Source: Cricetomys ansorgei
Lineage: Eukaryota > Chordata > Mammalia > Rodentia > Nesomyidae
Assembly: GCA_026225945.1 (NCBI GenBank)
Contig: JAMJFZ010001657.1
Coordinates: 3,506,001 to 3,570,000 of the forward strand
Direction: 5' to 3'
Length of the DNA: 64,000 bases
Shown here piece by piece: positions 1 through 12,439 of this stretch. Below the pieces are notes generated by a model that did no database searches, was not told the DNA's origin, and worked only from the letters and a program-made list of their open reading frames with translations. A program made the translations under genes and the position numbers. Every line of letters begins with the position of its first letter. The stretch's first letter is position 1.

Positions 1-127
1 TCTTTGGCTATGTTTATTCCTAGTTTTTGTTGTTTGGGGTTTTTTATTTTTGTTTTTATTTTGTTGTTTGTGGGTTTTTTGTTTTTATTTTGTTTGTTTT
101 TGTTAATGTTGTTGCTGTTGTTGTTTT

Positions 128-262
128 GTGACAAGGTCTCTCTATGTAGCCCTGGCTATCCTGGAGCTCACTATGTAGGCCAGGCTGTCCTCAAATTCAC
201 AGATCCACATGCTCCTGCCTCCCCACTGCTGGGATTAAAGGCATGTGCCACTACACCCAGCT
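128..262 (-). repeat. B1 SINE
   Basis: Reverse complement of B1: T-rich tail on the left, then gacaaggtctctctatgta, ending in ctgggattaaaggcatgtg. It sits inside the L1 relic, whose sequence resumes at ttaggtattt. Confidence 0.9.
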
Positions 263-1157
263 TTTAGGTATTTCGTTTTTGAAGCTATTATAAATGAGTT
301 CTTCTCCCTAATTTTTTTCAATGAATTTATTGGCATTTAGAAAAGTGACTGTATTTTCTATGTTAATTTTGTATCCTGCTATGTGCTGAAAGTGTGTATC
401 AGGCCTAGCGGAATCTTGAGGGCCTGACAACTCTAGAGTCCTAACGTTTATGAATAGGAAAAGCTTTCCTTTTTCCCTCCCTATTTTTATCTTCTGTATT
501 TCTTTCTCTTGCATTATTGCTCTAGATAAGCAATTCAAGCATTGCATTCATAGGAATGAGGAGAGGGAAATCTTTTCAATTTTCCCATTTGGTATATAGT
601 ATTGGTTATAGGTTTATCATATATAGCCTTCATTACATTGACATATATTCCTTTAATTATTTTCTGCAAGACTTTATTGTGAAAAGAGGTTGAACTTTAG
701 AAAGGCCTTTTATGATTCTAATGAGATCATATTATTTTTGTCCCTGAGTCCTTTTTTTGTGCTGTTACATGAATTTGATTTACAGATATCAAACCAACCG
801 TGCATCTATGGACCAAAAGCAACTCAATCATTCCGTGTGATCTTTTATATGTTGTCGAATCAGTTTGCAAACATTTTACAGAGAATGTTTGCACCTATGT
901 TCTTCAGAAAAGAAATAGGTCTGTAATTTTCTTCTTGCTGTTGGTGCTGTGTCCTTTTTCAGTTTTGATATTAGGGTAACACTGCCTTTATAAGACTGAG
1001 TTTGGCAGAAGCTGTTCCCTTTCTATTTTATACAATAGTTTGAGGGACATTAGTGTTATTTCTTCACTAAAAGTCTGGTAGAATTTGACAGTGAGTCTGC
1101 CTGGACCTTTTTCTTTCTCTCCTCTTCTTCCTCTTTCTCTTCTACTCTTTTTTAAAA

Positions 1158-1286
1158 GCAGGTCTTATTCTGAAGCTCAGGCTGATCTGGAATTTACTAT
1201 GTAGCCCAGGTCTTAAACTCAAAGTGATCCTCCTGCCTCAGCCTTTCAAGTGCTGGAATTACATGTGTAGGTGACAATAGCTGGCT
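1158..1286 (-). repeat. Old B1-like SINE
   Basis: Diverged antisense B1 or proto-B1: tactatgtagcccaggtct and tcctgcctcagcctttcaag are recognisable. Confidence 0.65.
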
Positions 1287-1309
1287 TATGTTTCCTTCGA
1301 TGGGAGACT

Positions 1310-2027
1310 TGATGGTTAATCTTCCTTGTTAGTGTAATTGGATTTAGAACCATCCGGAAGAAGCACCTTTGGACATGCCTGTGATAGTATTTCCAGAGAG
1401 GTTTCACTGAGTATGGTTTTGAATGAGATTGGCCCTGACAGAGTCATATATTCGAATGTTTAGTCACCAGTTAGTGGAACTGTTTGGGAAGGATTAGGAG
1501 ATATGGCCTTGTTGGAGGAGGGATGCTACTGGGAGTGGGTTCTGACAGTTTCAAAAGCTTATGTTAGCCCCCCTACTCTCTCTGCCTGCAGATCAGAATC
1601 TAGCTCCCAGCTAGTGCTCCAGCGCCATGCCTGTTTGCCATGATGATAAAGGGCTAACCCTCTGAAGCTATAAGCAAGACCTCAGTTAAATGTTTTCTTT
1701 TATAGATTACCATGGTCATGCTGTGTCTTCACATCAATAGAGCAGTAACTAAGAGACTGAGTAAGGAAAAGCCTGAAATGTGAGTGGCACCATCCATGCG
1801 ACCCAGACTATGGGGCCCAGGGGCAAAAAGGACAAAGCCTGAAAAGAACCAGCATTCATCCCTGCTTTCCAACTGGATGCAATTTGTCTAGCCACCTCAC
1901 ACCCCTACCAGCATGGCTTCTCTGACATTATGGGTCATATTCTCTCAAATTATAACACAAACTAAATGCCCTCAAGCTGCTTCTGCGAAGGTATTTGATC
2001 ATAGTGACAATAAAAGAAACTAATGCA
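1310..2027 (+). mobile_element. LTR-like rodent repeat interrupted by an MT LTR
   Basis: Begins TGATGGTTAATC and ends AACTAATGCA (TG...CA), and is split by the insertion at 1414-1755. The sequence is a common rodent interspersed LTR-like unit whose exact family name I am not sure of. It lies within the L1 relic. Confidence 0.6.
1414..1755 (+). mobile_element. MT-type (MaLR) solo LTR with target duplication
   Basis: Contains the MT hallmarks agttagtggaactgtttggg, atatggccttgttggaggag and a 3' end ...gcagtaactaaga. It is flanked by the direct repeat ACTGAGTA (1406-1413 and 1756-1763), so its limits are sharp. Confidence 0.8.
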
Positions 2028-2489
2028 AGAGGTTATATTTTTAGTGCCTCCGTGTCATTACTTGTTATAGACCTGATTGTTTATAGGCTCCTCATTTAAT
2101 TTTGGTAGACATACTGTGTCTATGAATTTATCCATTTCTTCTCTACTTTCTAATTTTCTGGAATAGTTTTTCAAAATGTGCTATAATGACTCTCTAGATT
2201 TCACTGTTATCCGCTGTAATGCCCCCATCCCTAATTTGCATTGGTTTGGCTAAGGTTTCATAGATATTTTCTCTTCAAGGAAACAACTCCTGGCTCCATT
2301 CATTCTTTGTATCAATTTAATTAATTAATTAATAATTAATCTAATTAATATTAATGACTTTTTTTAATCAATTTCTGTCCTATCTTCATCAGTCTTTCCA
2401 TCTATTAATTTGGAGTTTAACTTGTTTTTATTTTTCTAAAATCTGGAAATGTAGCATTATTTATTTGTTTTCTTTATAGTTTTTAAGAG

Positions 2490-2690
2490 CTTTTAAATTA
2501 CTTTTAGTTATGTGTCTGTCGTCTGTGCACATGAGTGCAGGCATCCCAGGAAACCAGAGGAGTAGTATTCCCCCTAAACTGGAGTTACAGGTGGTTGCAA
2601 GCCACACAACAAAGGTGATGAGAATTGAGCTCTGATCCTCTGTAAGAGTAGTGTGTGTTTTTAACTGCTGAGCCATCTCTCTAGACTCTT
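2490..2690 (-). repeat. B3-type SINE
   Basis: Antisense B3: ctggagttacaggtggttgc followed by aactgctgagccatctctct. It interrupts the L1 relic. Confidence 0.85.
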
Positions 2691-4964
2691 ACTTCAGATT
2701 CTCTTTTTAATTTACACACTCAGAGCTATGAGCTCCCACCTTGGAACTGCTTTTACTGCATCAACAAAGTTATGTCAAATTGTGTCTTGGTTTCATTTGA
2801 TTCTAGGAATTGTTTAGTAATTCTAAGAATTGCAGGAATGATTCCTGCAATGAGCCACACGAAGAATGCATTTTTCATGCTTCATGCTTTTACGTAGTTT
2901 CTATAGTTTTTCAATTGATTTCTTTTATATTCCATTATGATCAGATGTCAGTTTTTTTTTTAACTTGTTAACTGGTTTTGTGGCATAAAATGTGTTCTAT
3001 TTGAAAGGGAACTCTATGGAATACTGAGAAGAATGTGTTACATGGACTATTCCTGAGATGTTTGAGAAGACCACTTGATCTATAGAGCAGATTAACTCTC
3101 AAGTTTCTTTGTTGATCTTTTGTTTGGAAGACCTTTCAACTTTTAAGAGTGGGGTATTGAAGTCATCCACTACTATTGCATATGGTCCTGCTATTTTATG
3201 TTGAGTAGTGTTTACTTTAAGTAAAGCAATGTTTATATCTTCTTGATGGACTATTCCTTTTATTATATGCAGTAATCTTTATGTGTCTAATTTTAGCTTG
3301 AAATAAACTATGTGAGATATAAATATACCTACTCCTGTTTGGTTTTAGTATCTTCTCACTTGGTATAGTTTTCTATTTTGTGTTTGTCTTTGACAGTTCA
3401 GTATGTTTCTTGCAGACAGCAAACAGTTGGACAACTTATATTAGACCACTTATTATTAAGAGGAATTTTCTTACTCCTATAATTTTATTGGTGGTTTTCC
3501 TAGTTGATTCAAATATTGTTTTTTCTTTTCTTTCTCCATTATTCATCTTAGGGATTTGTTGGTTTGATGAATTAGACATGATTGATTTTTTTCTAGTTCT
3601 CATTTGCTCATCTCTTTCTCTCACAAAGCTTACACCTTCGTGAAGTCTTGTGTTTACAATTTTTCTTCTTCTGGGTATACAAATACTTCAATTGTCTTCT
3701 GAAATGTTGGCTCAGGGGTCACAAATTGCTGCACTTTATGCTTAGCTTTGGAAATCCTTATTTCTCTACCAATTTTTAAAGATCACTTTTCTGGATATAA
3801 TGGTCTTGTTGACCATTATTTACTTTTAGGGCTTGAAGTATATCATTCCGTACTTTCCTGGCTATTACCGTTTCTGCTCTGCTAAGAGGTTAGATATTCT
3901 GATGAACTTGCCTTTTTAATTTTCTCTAGCAGCTTGTGATATTGTTTCTTTATCCTTTAGTCCAAGCAACTTATCTACAGTGTGTCAGGGAGGGCTTCCT
4001 TTCTAGTCATGTCTATTTGTGGTCCTAAATGCCTCTTTTGCTTGTATGTCCATTTGTTTTCCTATACGTTAGCATAAGCTTTCATGGAATAAATACTCCA
4101 TGTTTTCAGTTCATGACTCTTTCTTCAACCCCTATGGCCCAGAGTTCTCGAATATGGGGCCAGGCTTGTTACTTTTTCTTTACTGATAGTTGATTATAAT
4201 ATGTCCTTGACTGTGTCTTCAATCCCTGATAACCTTTATTCTATTTAGACTCATATATTGAAGATTTCCAGTTTGTTTTAAATTTGATTTATTGAATTTT
4301 TTAAATCTCCAACATGTTTCCAATGTTTTGTTTTCATCAGTGTTGTTGACTTATCTGTAGTGAAATGCTTTGTGAGGAGGCTTTTTGTGCTATGCAGCCT
4401 TCCTTATGGTTACATGCTGCTTGAACTTTTGGGAACAACTTGGGGGAGGTATTTAAAAGAGAGACTGTCTGTTGGGAACAGTTTGGGTAGTGACAGGGGA
4501 AGAATGAGCACCAGGTTGAGTGGTGTCAGGGAAGAGTGAGCACCAGAGTTGGTTGGGTGGTGACAGGAAAAAGTGAGCCCCAGAACTGATGATAGTGAAG
4601 CAGGCAGGAATAAAGCTCAGATAAAGTGGAACTAACTGGAGTTTTTAAAAAGTAACAGGTTAGGATCTTTCTTAATTGTCGAGAGAAACTGAACTAAAGT
4701 GGGGGGAGGGTTGGAGTTCCACTAGGAGTCCAGTTACAAGTGAAAAAGTAACAGTTACAAAAGACTCCAAAGCTTAGATACAGTGTTTGGAAATGGCTGC
4801 AGCCTTTAAGAGACCAGACCCAAACAGCAGGAAACAGTTACACATCCTTTTTTGAAAGAAAAACATTTTCCATTCTTATCCAAAGCCTGAACTGACAGCT
4901 TTACTTCATTCTCTTTTTTGTTTATATCTTCTTTGAGAGCACTGATTGCTTTATATTAGACTTT

Positions 4965-5170
4965 TTTAAAAAAGCTTTAATTTTTAAATTACGTGTATCT
5001 GTATGTGTCTCTCTGTGTGTGTGTGTGTGTACACAAGTGGTTGTAGTGCCCGTGGAGGGGCATCAGATCCCCTGGAGTTGGAGTTATCTGTTGTGGATCC
5101 TGGGAACTGAACTCCAGTTTTCTGCAAGAACAGTATCACTCTTAACCACCGAACCATCTTTCCAGTCTCT
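4965..5170 (-). repeat. B3-type SINE with target duplication
   Basis: Antisense B3 ending aaccatctttccagtct, with a (TG)n stretch near 5010-5028. The flanks repeat attagactt on both sides, marking a target-site duplication in the L1 relic. Confidence 0.85.
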
Positions 5171-5400
5171 TATAATTAGACTTTAAAATCATTTGTACAT
5201 TGTTTTGATTATCTCAGTAACGTCAGACATGGTTATTAAGAAACTACAATCTTTTGTAGGAGTTTATTGCATTGATTTTCTAAGCTTGTTGTGTTTCTGT
5301 GTTGTGATTTGAGCATCAAATAGAATGGATTTCTTCCAGTTTAGGGGTTTTGGGTATTTTTTGTTCTTTGTTTTATTTCGAAGTTCTTCTTAATAAGCAA

Positions 5401-6390
5401 CTTACACTGAGGGCTCAATTCCCAAGACCATTTAGATACTTAAAAAGGAGAAAACAATGCTGGAAAAGCAACAATGTCAACCCAACCCAGGTCTAGAAAT
5501 ACACTTGTAATTGAGTGATGCTGACTACTATGTCACCAATAACTGTAAAAAAATAAAACAGCAAAAATAAATTAAAGTAAGAGATGAGATTAAAAATTAA
5601 TTAAGGTAAAAATAAAAGCATGACAGGAATAAGGAAAGAAAGGGGCCAGGGAAAGGGGGTGTAAAAAGGATTAAATTAGCTTCTTAAACTGTGGGTCATG
5701 ACTCTACATGACATTGTTTAATGAAATTTGGGGTCAAAAATTGGCAATAATAATCAGTAACCAAAACACCAGATTAAACATGTGTAATGAATTAGGCATG
5801 TTTCTAGAAGCACTAGACTGTGTTACATCACATGACTTCACTGAAACCTTGGTTCTGAATGCACAACATGTGTGCTTTGCACTGTGCATGCTGCCTGGCC
5901 ATACAGCACCTCAGTTCAGGTTCAAGATTATTGTAGTTCATGCCTGGTAGTGTTCTTATTGTACGTAAAAGGTTTTCTTCTCTTTTAGAGATGATAGTTT
6001 ACTTGTATTAGCAGAATGTTTGATTTTAAAAATTGTTCTTTGAATTGTTGACTTAAGTTTCATTTTGAAAAAGCTAAAACAACAACAACAAAAAAGCATT
6101 AAATGAATTTTGGCTTGAGATTAGGACAGAATTTCCAGCAAATTCTGAAGTGACCTGAACGTACTTCTGCCATTTTGTTTTATCTATTCATAAGAAGCAG
6201 CATTCTCAGCTTTGATTTTTTTAAATGGAATTACTGATCACCTCTGAAAAATGTTGAAGATACAATATCAAATATTAAGCTAAGATTTAATTCCAGCTTC
6301 ATTTATGGAGAAATTAAAAACAAACAAACAAACCTAAAGTTTATATAGAATCACAAAGGATCTCAAATAACCAAAACAGTTTTTTAAAAC
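5401..6390. other. Gene-free stretch with a hAT-like relic
   Basis: No coding region is seen. About 5685-5970 opens with tctt(a)aactgtgggtcatga, resembling Charlie/hAT non-autonomous elements. The rest is A/T-rich and unassigned. Confidence 0.5.
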
Positions 6391-6538
6391 GCACATTTTT
6401 ACTCCCAGCATTCGGGAGGCAGAGGCAGGCAGAGGCAGAACTGTGAGTTCCAGGCCAGCCTGGACTACGGAGTGAGTTCCAGGACAGCCAGAGTTACAAC
6501 ACAGAAACCTTGTCTTAAAAAAAAAAAAAAAAAAAAAA
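6391..6538 (+). repeat. B1 SINE
   Basis: Sense B1: actcccagcattcgggagg through cagccagagttac, ending in a 22-nt A tail (6517-6538). A short internal duplication of aggcaggcagaggcag is present. Confidence 0.92.
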
Positions 6539-7649
6539 GCCGAACCTTATACTTCTATATTTTAAAATGTACTACAAACATATAGCAATAAAAACCAGAT
6601 AGTATTGGCCTAAAGACAAATATATAGACTAGTAAAATGGAATCTAGAAATGAATCCATGCATAGATGGTCGAATGGATCTCACCAAAGGTGCTAAGACC
6701 GTAAAACAATAAGCTCTGAGGAAGGCTGCTGGAAGGTTTTTGAGGGTTTCTTAGCTTGTACTTGGCCCTTTCTCAATATTGATTTCTATCTGGACAAGAA
6801 GTGTGGTGCTGGCACAGCTGCTTTCTGAAGCCATAAGGAAAATCACAAAGATAGTCTGAGACCAACTTCATAATTAATTTTGAAGCCTTATGTATTTATA
6901 GCTTAAAAGATGGTGATACACAAAACAGGCTGAATCAAAGACGTCTGCAGTCCAGTGGATCCAGAGCCAGGAGGTTTGCTACCCCTGGCACACTCCTGGT
7001 CCCTTGCATGGCACATTACTTGTTAGAGACTCAGAACACCTAAGCACCCTTCACCCTCTTTTCCAGACTCTGGGCTTTAGAGAAGGTCTAAGCCATGGAG
7101 TTTTCATGGAGAGCATCAGGCTGCTGTGCTTTCCTTATAGGGTTTCCTGGCAACTGATGAACAACCTCTCCGGGGTCTGCAGCTCCAGTACCTGTCTCTA
7201 AAGATGCGATCAGCGACTATCCTGTGGAACTGACCTTCTGTCTGTAATTCTTTGCGTCATCTGATACCAACAGAATCGGTGATTAGCATTAGCCCTTTTC
7301 TCTGTCTACTTGTGCTTCTTAAACACTTGCATGTAAAGTGGATTCCTTGTAGACAGCACATAGTTAGGTCCGGGTTTTTGTTTTGTTGTTGTTGATGTTT
7401 GGTTTTTTTTATTAATGTTCTAGAACAATCCTTGCTTTTATTTCTTGTTCACTGCTTTAAATGGAAAGGCAAAGAGAGGGAGGGAGAGGGTCTAGAAGGG
7501 AGGGAAGCATGCGCTCCTTCTTGCTAGGGTTTCAGCGGATACCCAAAAGTTCATGCCTTGGAAACTCAATCCCTGAGTTCATGTTGCTATCTGAAATGAG
7601 GCTTTTAGGAGATTCTTAGAGTGAAGCCATTAGGGTGGGTTACCGTCCT
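6539..7649. other. Gene-free stretch; short L1 fragment near 7300-7375
   Basis: Around 7300-7375 the text ggattccttgtagacagcac matches antisense L1 ORF2. Nothing else is identified. Confidence 0.5.
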
Positions 7650-8060
7650 TGTTTACTTTCTTTTTCTGTGATAAAGACCATGAACAAAAGCAACCTTGTG
7701 AGGAAAAGATTTATTTGGCTTATGTATCCTGGGTCACAGTCTGTTGAGGGAAGCCAAGGCAGGAATACTCAAAGGAGGAAGCTGGAGGCAAGACCAGAAG
7801 CGGGGGCCATGGAGGAGTGCTGCCTACCGGTTGCTGCTTGTGGCTTGCTCAGATTGCTTCTTTATACAATCCAGGACCACCTGTCCAGGGTGGCACAGCC
7901 CACAGTGAGCTGGGCCCTCCTACATCAGTCATTAATCAAGAAAATGCCCCCACAGGCTTGCCCACACAACAATCTATGGAGACATTTTCTCTGTTCCTGT
8001 TCTCTCTTTCCAAATGACTCCAGCTTGAGTCAAGTTGACAAAATTTAGCCACCACACGCT
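7650..8060 (-). mobile_element. Rodent LTR-like repeat (same family as 39790-40430)
   Basis: Contains ctgtgataaagaccatgaac, ccatggaggagtgctgc, atcattaatcaagaaaatgc and gagtcaagttgaca in the expected order. This is a highly repeated rodent unit, probably a MaLR-type LTR. The family name is uncertain. Confidence 0.65.
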
Positions 8061-9430
8061 CCGATGACAGCATCACTGGCTTTCTAAGAGGAAGAGAGAT
8101 CTGAGCTGGCACCCTTGCCTGTCTCATCATGATGCAGCAGAGAGGCTGGAACTGCACTGCAGGACTTCCTTGCCTCCGGAACCTCTATTCTTTATAAACA
8201 ATCTTGTCTGTGGTTCTCAGTAGGAAACAGACACAGACCCAAACACTACCTCTTGTCTCAGTACTCAGTAATTGACTCAACATTTAAAAAGTTGAATGCT
8301 TTACATGATGCCAAGAAGTTTGGAAATCTGCAGTGCCTGGCTTCGTTGTGTGCTGGGAGAAGACAGAAACAGTGGGAACTATGTCAGTAGCTTAGCTAGA
8401 TTGGAGGACATGACATTCAGTAAGGGCCTCTGAATAATATACCCTCTCTAATGAAAACAGTGGAGAAGTTGGTGACTTAGCATATAGATTAGCATATAGT
8501 CAGCAAGATTTACTTTTCTTGATCCCTAGATAAATATGAACCTTCTCTTCCTGAAATTATGCAAAGAATAAGACAAATCCAGAGTGTTTGGCCTGGTTGG
8601 AGCCTAAAGCAATCAGATCCATTTTTCTTAATATAGTGGAAGTTAGGGAAGGAAAGCATATGCTCCAGATCACTCCCCAGCTCGTTCCGCAGCTTAGAAC
8701 CCAGCCTCTTCACAGTTCCCAAAGGACTACAGACCTCACAGGCTTCATGTTCACTTTTGTGTTGCAGTTAAGTCACCTACATTAGCCTGATGGAAATATA
8801 TCTCGAGCCGGTTCAATAATGAACAGAGACAATTGTCCGAGATGCGAGCCTGAATGGCCGAGGCAAAGGGTCCAGTCTCTGATGGACTGACCCTGAGCAT
8901 GTGTTCTCCGGGGAATTTATTGAGGAAGGGTACCGTCCTGTAGCAGATCATTACAATTTTTTAACCCTCAATTTAGGGAAAGAGAAAGGAAAGATAGAAA
9001 GAAAGAAATCTTCACCACTCTTGCAGGCAGCCTTGATAGAGAGAGGAGAGAAAGGAAGAGATCTTCACAGTCCGTTTAGGCTGCCCAACCTCCCAGACTG
9101 ATATTCATCTAAGCAATATGCAATGAAGCAATGACAATCAACCAACCATGCAGCAACTAACAACCCACCCTGGAGGATTCAATCCTTATATTCTCTAAGG
9201 AAAAATTCCCAGAATTCCAAGCAGCACATGATCCCAAGGACTAGCTACACGTGGCAAAACTGCTGTACATTATATTATATTTGCATACATTTTTTTGCAC
9301 ACAAAATTAATTTGCACACAAATTATAGCTACCTGCAACGAGCATTTCCAATCAAACTCATGATCAACCACTGTGCCTGGGAGGAGAACAGAAACATAGT
9401 CCAAATGTCATTTTGTGATTTTTGGTTTGT
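8061..9430. other. Gene-free stretch, partly unassigned repeat-like sequence
   Basis: About 8780-9230 has scattered CpGs and purine-rich runs unlike its flanks and may be an endogenous-retrovirus remnant, but I could not name it. No coding region is supported. Confidence 0.4.
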
Positions 9431-9433
9431 GTT

Positions 9434-9480
<47 letters not shown>

Positions 9481-9636
9481 TGCGTGCTCCATTTGCATGT
9501 ACTCCTGTATAGCAGAAGAGGGCATCAGACCCCATTATAGATGGTTGTGAGCCAACCATGTGGTTGCTAAGAATTGAACTCAGGACCCCTGAAAGAGCAG
9601 CCAGTGCTCTTAACCGCTGAGCCATCTCTCCAGCCT
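9431..9636 (-). repeat. B2-type SINE with (TTTA)n tail
   Basis: Antisense B2 ending taaccgctgagccatctctc. Its tail is an expanded tetranucleotide run (TTTA) at about 9433-9481. Confidence 0.92.
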
Positions 9637-10412
9637 GTATTTTGTGTTTTTAAAGAAACCAAAATAACAAAATTTCTTCCAAGCATCCCACTACACTGCC
9701 CACCAACACAAAGGTCATGAATGCTTAATGAACAGAACTTCCACGGTACAAAAGCCCCCAACTTTAGCTGACTTCCCACGGTTTTACAGGTAAAGTCAAA
9801 ACCCAGGACAAGTTACTCCCTGTCCAGTGCTTAGGCCGAGGAGACCATAAAAACTTCTTCCATGAGCAATAATACAATCAAATGCCTTTAACAGAAAGAT
9901 CTCAGTGGGCAAGGTAAATTGGAACATGAATTTGCTCCATCCAAGGGTACTGAGTGGACAATTACTGGTTCTCCAAACTAGCATTCTTTCTGCATTCAAG
10001 AAAGCTTCAGCCCATCCATATGCAGAAAGCTGGATCTTATAGCTATGGAAGATAACCTTTTGGCAGCAGCTACTGATGATGGATATAGCGGTTGCTTAAA
10101 GTTCACATTGCTGCACAAAAGTGCACATAGCTTTCCAATATTTGAGAATAAGTAAATATTCCACTACAGTTGGTTCCAGGCCAGCTTGGTCTACGGTGAA
10201 TTCAGGCCAGTCAGGACTACATCATGAGTTCCAATTTTCACTCTCTATTCTCTGTTTTGATTTGTGGCTCCCCTTAAGAGTAGGGATGGGGAACATGCAA
10301 CAAAACAAAGAAAATTAGATAAAGACCAATGGAGCTCATAGAGAAGAGTACAAATGATCCACACAACTGGCACTCACAGGTGAGAGAACACAGTGGAAGA
10401 AAATGAGAGTCT
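9637..10412. other. Gene-free stretch with a partial B1
   Basis: A short sense B1 piece (ttccaggccagcttggtcta) lies at about 10168-10228. No gene is seen. Confidence 0.5.
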
Positions 10413-10485
10413 ACCCCAATGGCCTAATGGATAAAACACTGATTTCCTAAGCCAGGGACTGTGAGTCTAAGTCCCACCTAGGGTA
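10413..10485 (+). pseudogene. tRNA-Arg (CCU) pseudogene
   Basis: The 73-nt span aligns without gaps to mammalian tRNA-Arg-CCU: GGCCTAATGGATAA in the D arm, TCCTAAGCCAGGGA around the anticodon CCT (10458? loop; CCT at 10446-10448) and CCCACCT at the 3' side. Damage is mostly G-to-A and C-to-T changes. The T-loop TTC reads TCT (10466-10468), the anticodon stem has an A:C mismatch (10442/10452), and the T stem (10464/10474) and acceptor stem also have mismatches. The B box is therefore broken and transcription by Pol III is unlikely. Confidence 0.85.
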
Positions 10486-10523
10486 ATGAGAGGCCACCAC
10501 CTTTGGTTCTCAGGTAATGTTCT

Positions 10524-10722
10524 GGGGGCTGAGAAGACTGCTCAGTGGTTAAGAACACTGGCTGCTCTTCCAGATGACCTCAGTTTGATTCCCAGCACCC
10601 ACATGACAGCTCACAATCATCTGTAACTCCAGTTCCAGAGAATCCGACACCCTATTCTGAGCATGGGGCACACAGGTGGTGCACAGACATACAGTAAGCA
10701 CATGAAGTAAAATAATAAAAGA
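10524..10722 (+). repeat. B3-type SINE
   Basis: Sense copy: ggggctgagaagactgctca, tggctgctcttccagatgac, ctgtaactccagttccagag, ending in aataataaaag. Confidence 0.92.
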
Positions 10723-10857
10723 TTTTTAATTGTTTGTAGATAACTTATTATTTTAAAAAGTTCCATTACATTTATCTACGAATCTATCATAGGCCAAAGG
10801 AAAATAAATATTTGTATCTTTAGCGACATGAGAAAGAAAGAAAAAACAAAAAAATGA

Positions 10858-11041
10858 GGGCTGGCAAGATGGCTGGGCAGGAAAAGGCACTAGCCACCAA
10901 GCCTAAGGACCTGAGTTTGATTCCTGGGGCCCAGGGAGTGGAAAGAGAGAACCTACTCCCACAAGTTGTCCTTGTGGACGGGAACCCCACCTGAATGATG
11001 AGGCACGGTGTGCCCCTTCTGCCAAATAAATAACAAAATAA
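10858..11041 (+). repeat. B2/B3-superfamily SINE
   Basis: Starts gggctggcaagatggctggg, with cactagccaccaagcctaag and acaagttgtccttgtgg, and ends in an aaataaataac tail. A tRNA-derived rodent SINE subfamily. Confidence 0.8.
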
Positions 11042-12439
11042 TGGCAAGAAAATGAGCAGAGATTTTTCCAGGAAGGTGCTTGTTGTACAGGACTATCAGC
11101 TCCATCTCCTGGTGTTTTCGGGTATTGCTTTAAGATTAACTTTAAAACAGCTGACAATCTGTTGAGTAGTCACCACCCCCTTCCCCACCCCTGTCCCCTC
11201 TACCCCACCCTCTCCACCACCACCACAACCACCACCACCACCAGAGTAGGTTGAGATGCGGGAATCTTTACATTTAGAAAGTCCCTGTGAAACAAAAGCC
11301 TATAATCAGCGCTCAGATGTTAAGGATCACAAATTCCATAGAGTGAGATCTTGTTTTAGTAAATCAAGAGCAGAAGAATGTAGCCCATGGTGAACAGCAC
11401 TCACCCAAGTCCGTCCGCTCTTGTGCCCCCCGCCCCGCTCCCCCCTACCCCTTCCACCACCACCCCATCCGTATCATTGAAACGGACAGGAACTTAACCA
11501 ACAAAAACCGCTATTGGGTGACTGACTACAGGAGAGCTTTATGGGTCCACAGACATTCTCTGAAGACAAAAGGAATTAATGGTGTCAATCCTAGCAGAAA
11601 AGGACTATTGCAGCATGTGGAAGGAAATGAGTAGGGCTGTAAAGGACCTAGCATTTTACCCTACTTCATGTGATTGACTCTAGGATCCTGGGCAAGGACC
11701 ATCACTAGCCATCAGTGCCCTCACTGGGCCTGACACCCAATACAGGAGAGAAGCCTTGAGTTCAGAGAACTGGGATCTTTGTTAATGGGGAGTAGTCGCC
11801 AGACCTTCCTCAGGGAGGACATTGTTTCTGCCTCTCAGAGCTATTCAAGGGTGTGTATCCAAACACCCTTGAAAAGACTGTCAGAAAAAGGCAGTTGGTC
11901 TCTGCTCTCAAAACATGAAGGACATAGGAGTCATCTTTCAACAGAAGCCAGGAATGGCAGTCTCGTGAATTCCACAGCAGAAGGCTACAAAATAATTACA
12001 CTGAAGCAGGGAATGGGAATTTGAAGGCGGTAAGCCTGCCATTCTTCGCAAGAATTCAGCATGGATTTTTAAGTAAGTGCCCTTGTGTAACCGAGGCTGG
12101 CCAAGAACTCCGGGTCCTCCTGCTTCAGTTTCCCAAGCGCTGAGATTACAAGCATGTTCACCATGACTTTTTCATCCTGGCTTTAATGGAGATCTGCCTG
12201 ACGCCCAGAACATGCTTCCGTATTTATTCCACTCTCTCGTGCCCTTTTCTCGGAGACCACCATTTTACGCACGGAACTCATTTGCCCAAGCACAAGGCAG
12301 GCATCGCAACTTGTGAACCACCTACGTGAGGGTTTTGAGAAACCGTTCTCGATGCTGCAAGACCCAGTCACTGCTTTGGACCCAAGTTCGGATCCCGCCT
12401 AAGGAACTTAGGAGGAAAACCACAGACATCCACTCCTGT
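11042..12439. other. TRIM35 upstream flank with C-rich patches and a B1
   Basis: C-rich, (CCA)n-like sequence at 11167-11245 and 11425-11470. An antisense B1 fragment lies at about 12085-12172 (cgaggctggccaagaactcc). No coding region is seen. If a divergent PTK2B transcript starts at the island, this would be its first intron. Confidence 0.5.

Larger units (their letters stand above)
1..5400 (-). mobile_element. Old L1 relic, antisense, broken by later insertions
   Basis: The + strand reads as reverse complement of L1, running leftward to rightward from ORF2 reverse-transcriptase sequence (265-1100, 2030-2470) through ORF2 5'/endonuclease-region sequence (2700-3650) toward upstream L1 sequence (3650-4370, and again about 4855-4960 and 5175-5400). 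All frames are broken. Insertions inside are B1 copies, an LTR with a second LTR nested in it, two B3 SINEs and an unassigned 0.48-kb piece at about 4372-4855. The right-hand limit is approximate. Confidence 0.75.

Noticed and set aside
1..5400. L1 ORF2 as a possible coding gene
   Set aside because: Every frame is broken, and SINEs and LTRs interrupt it. It is a relic.
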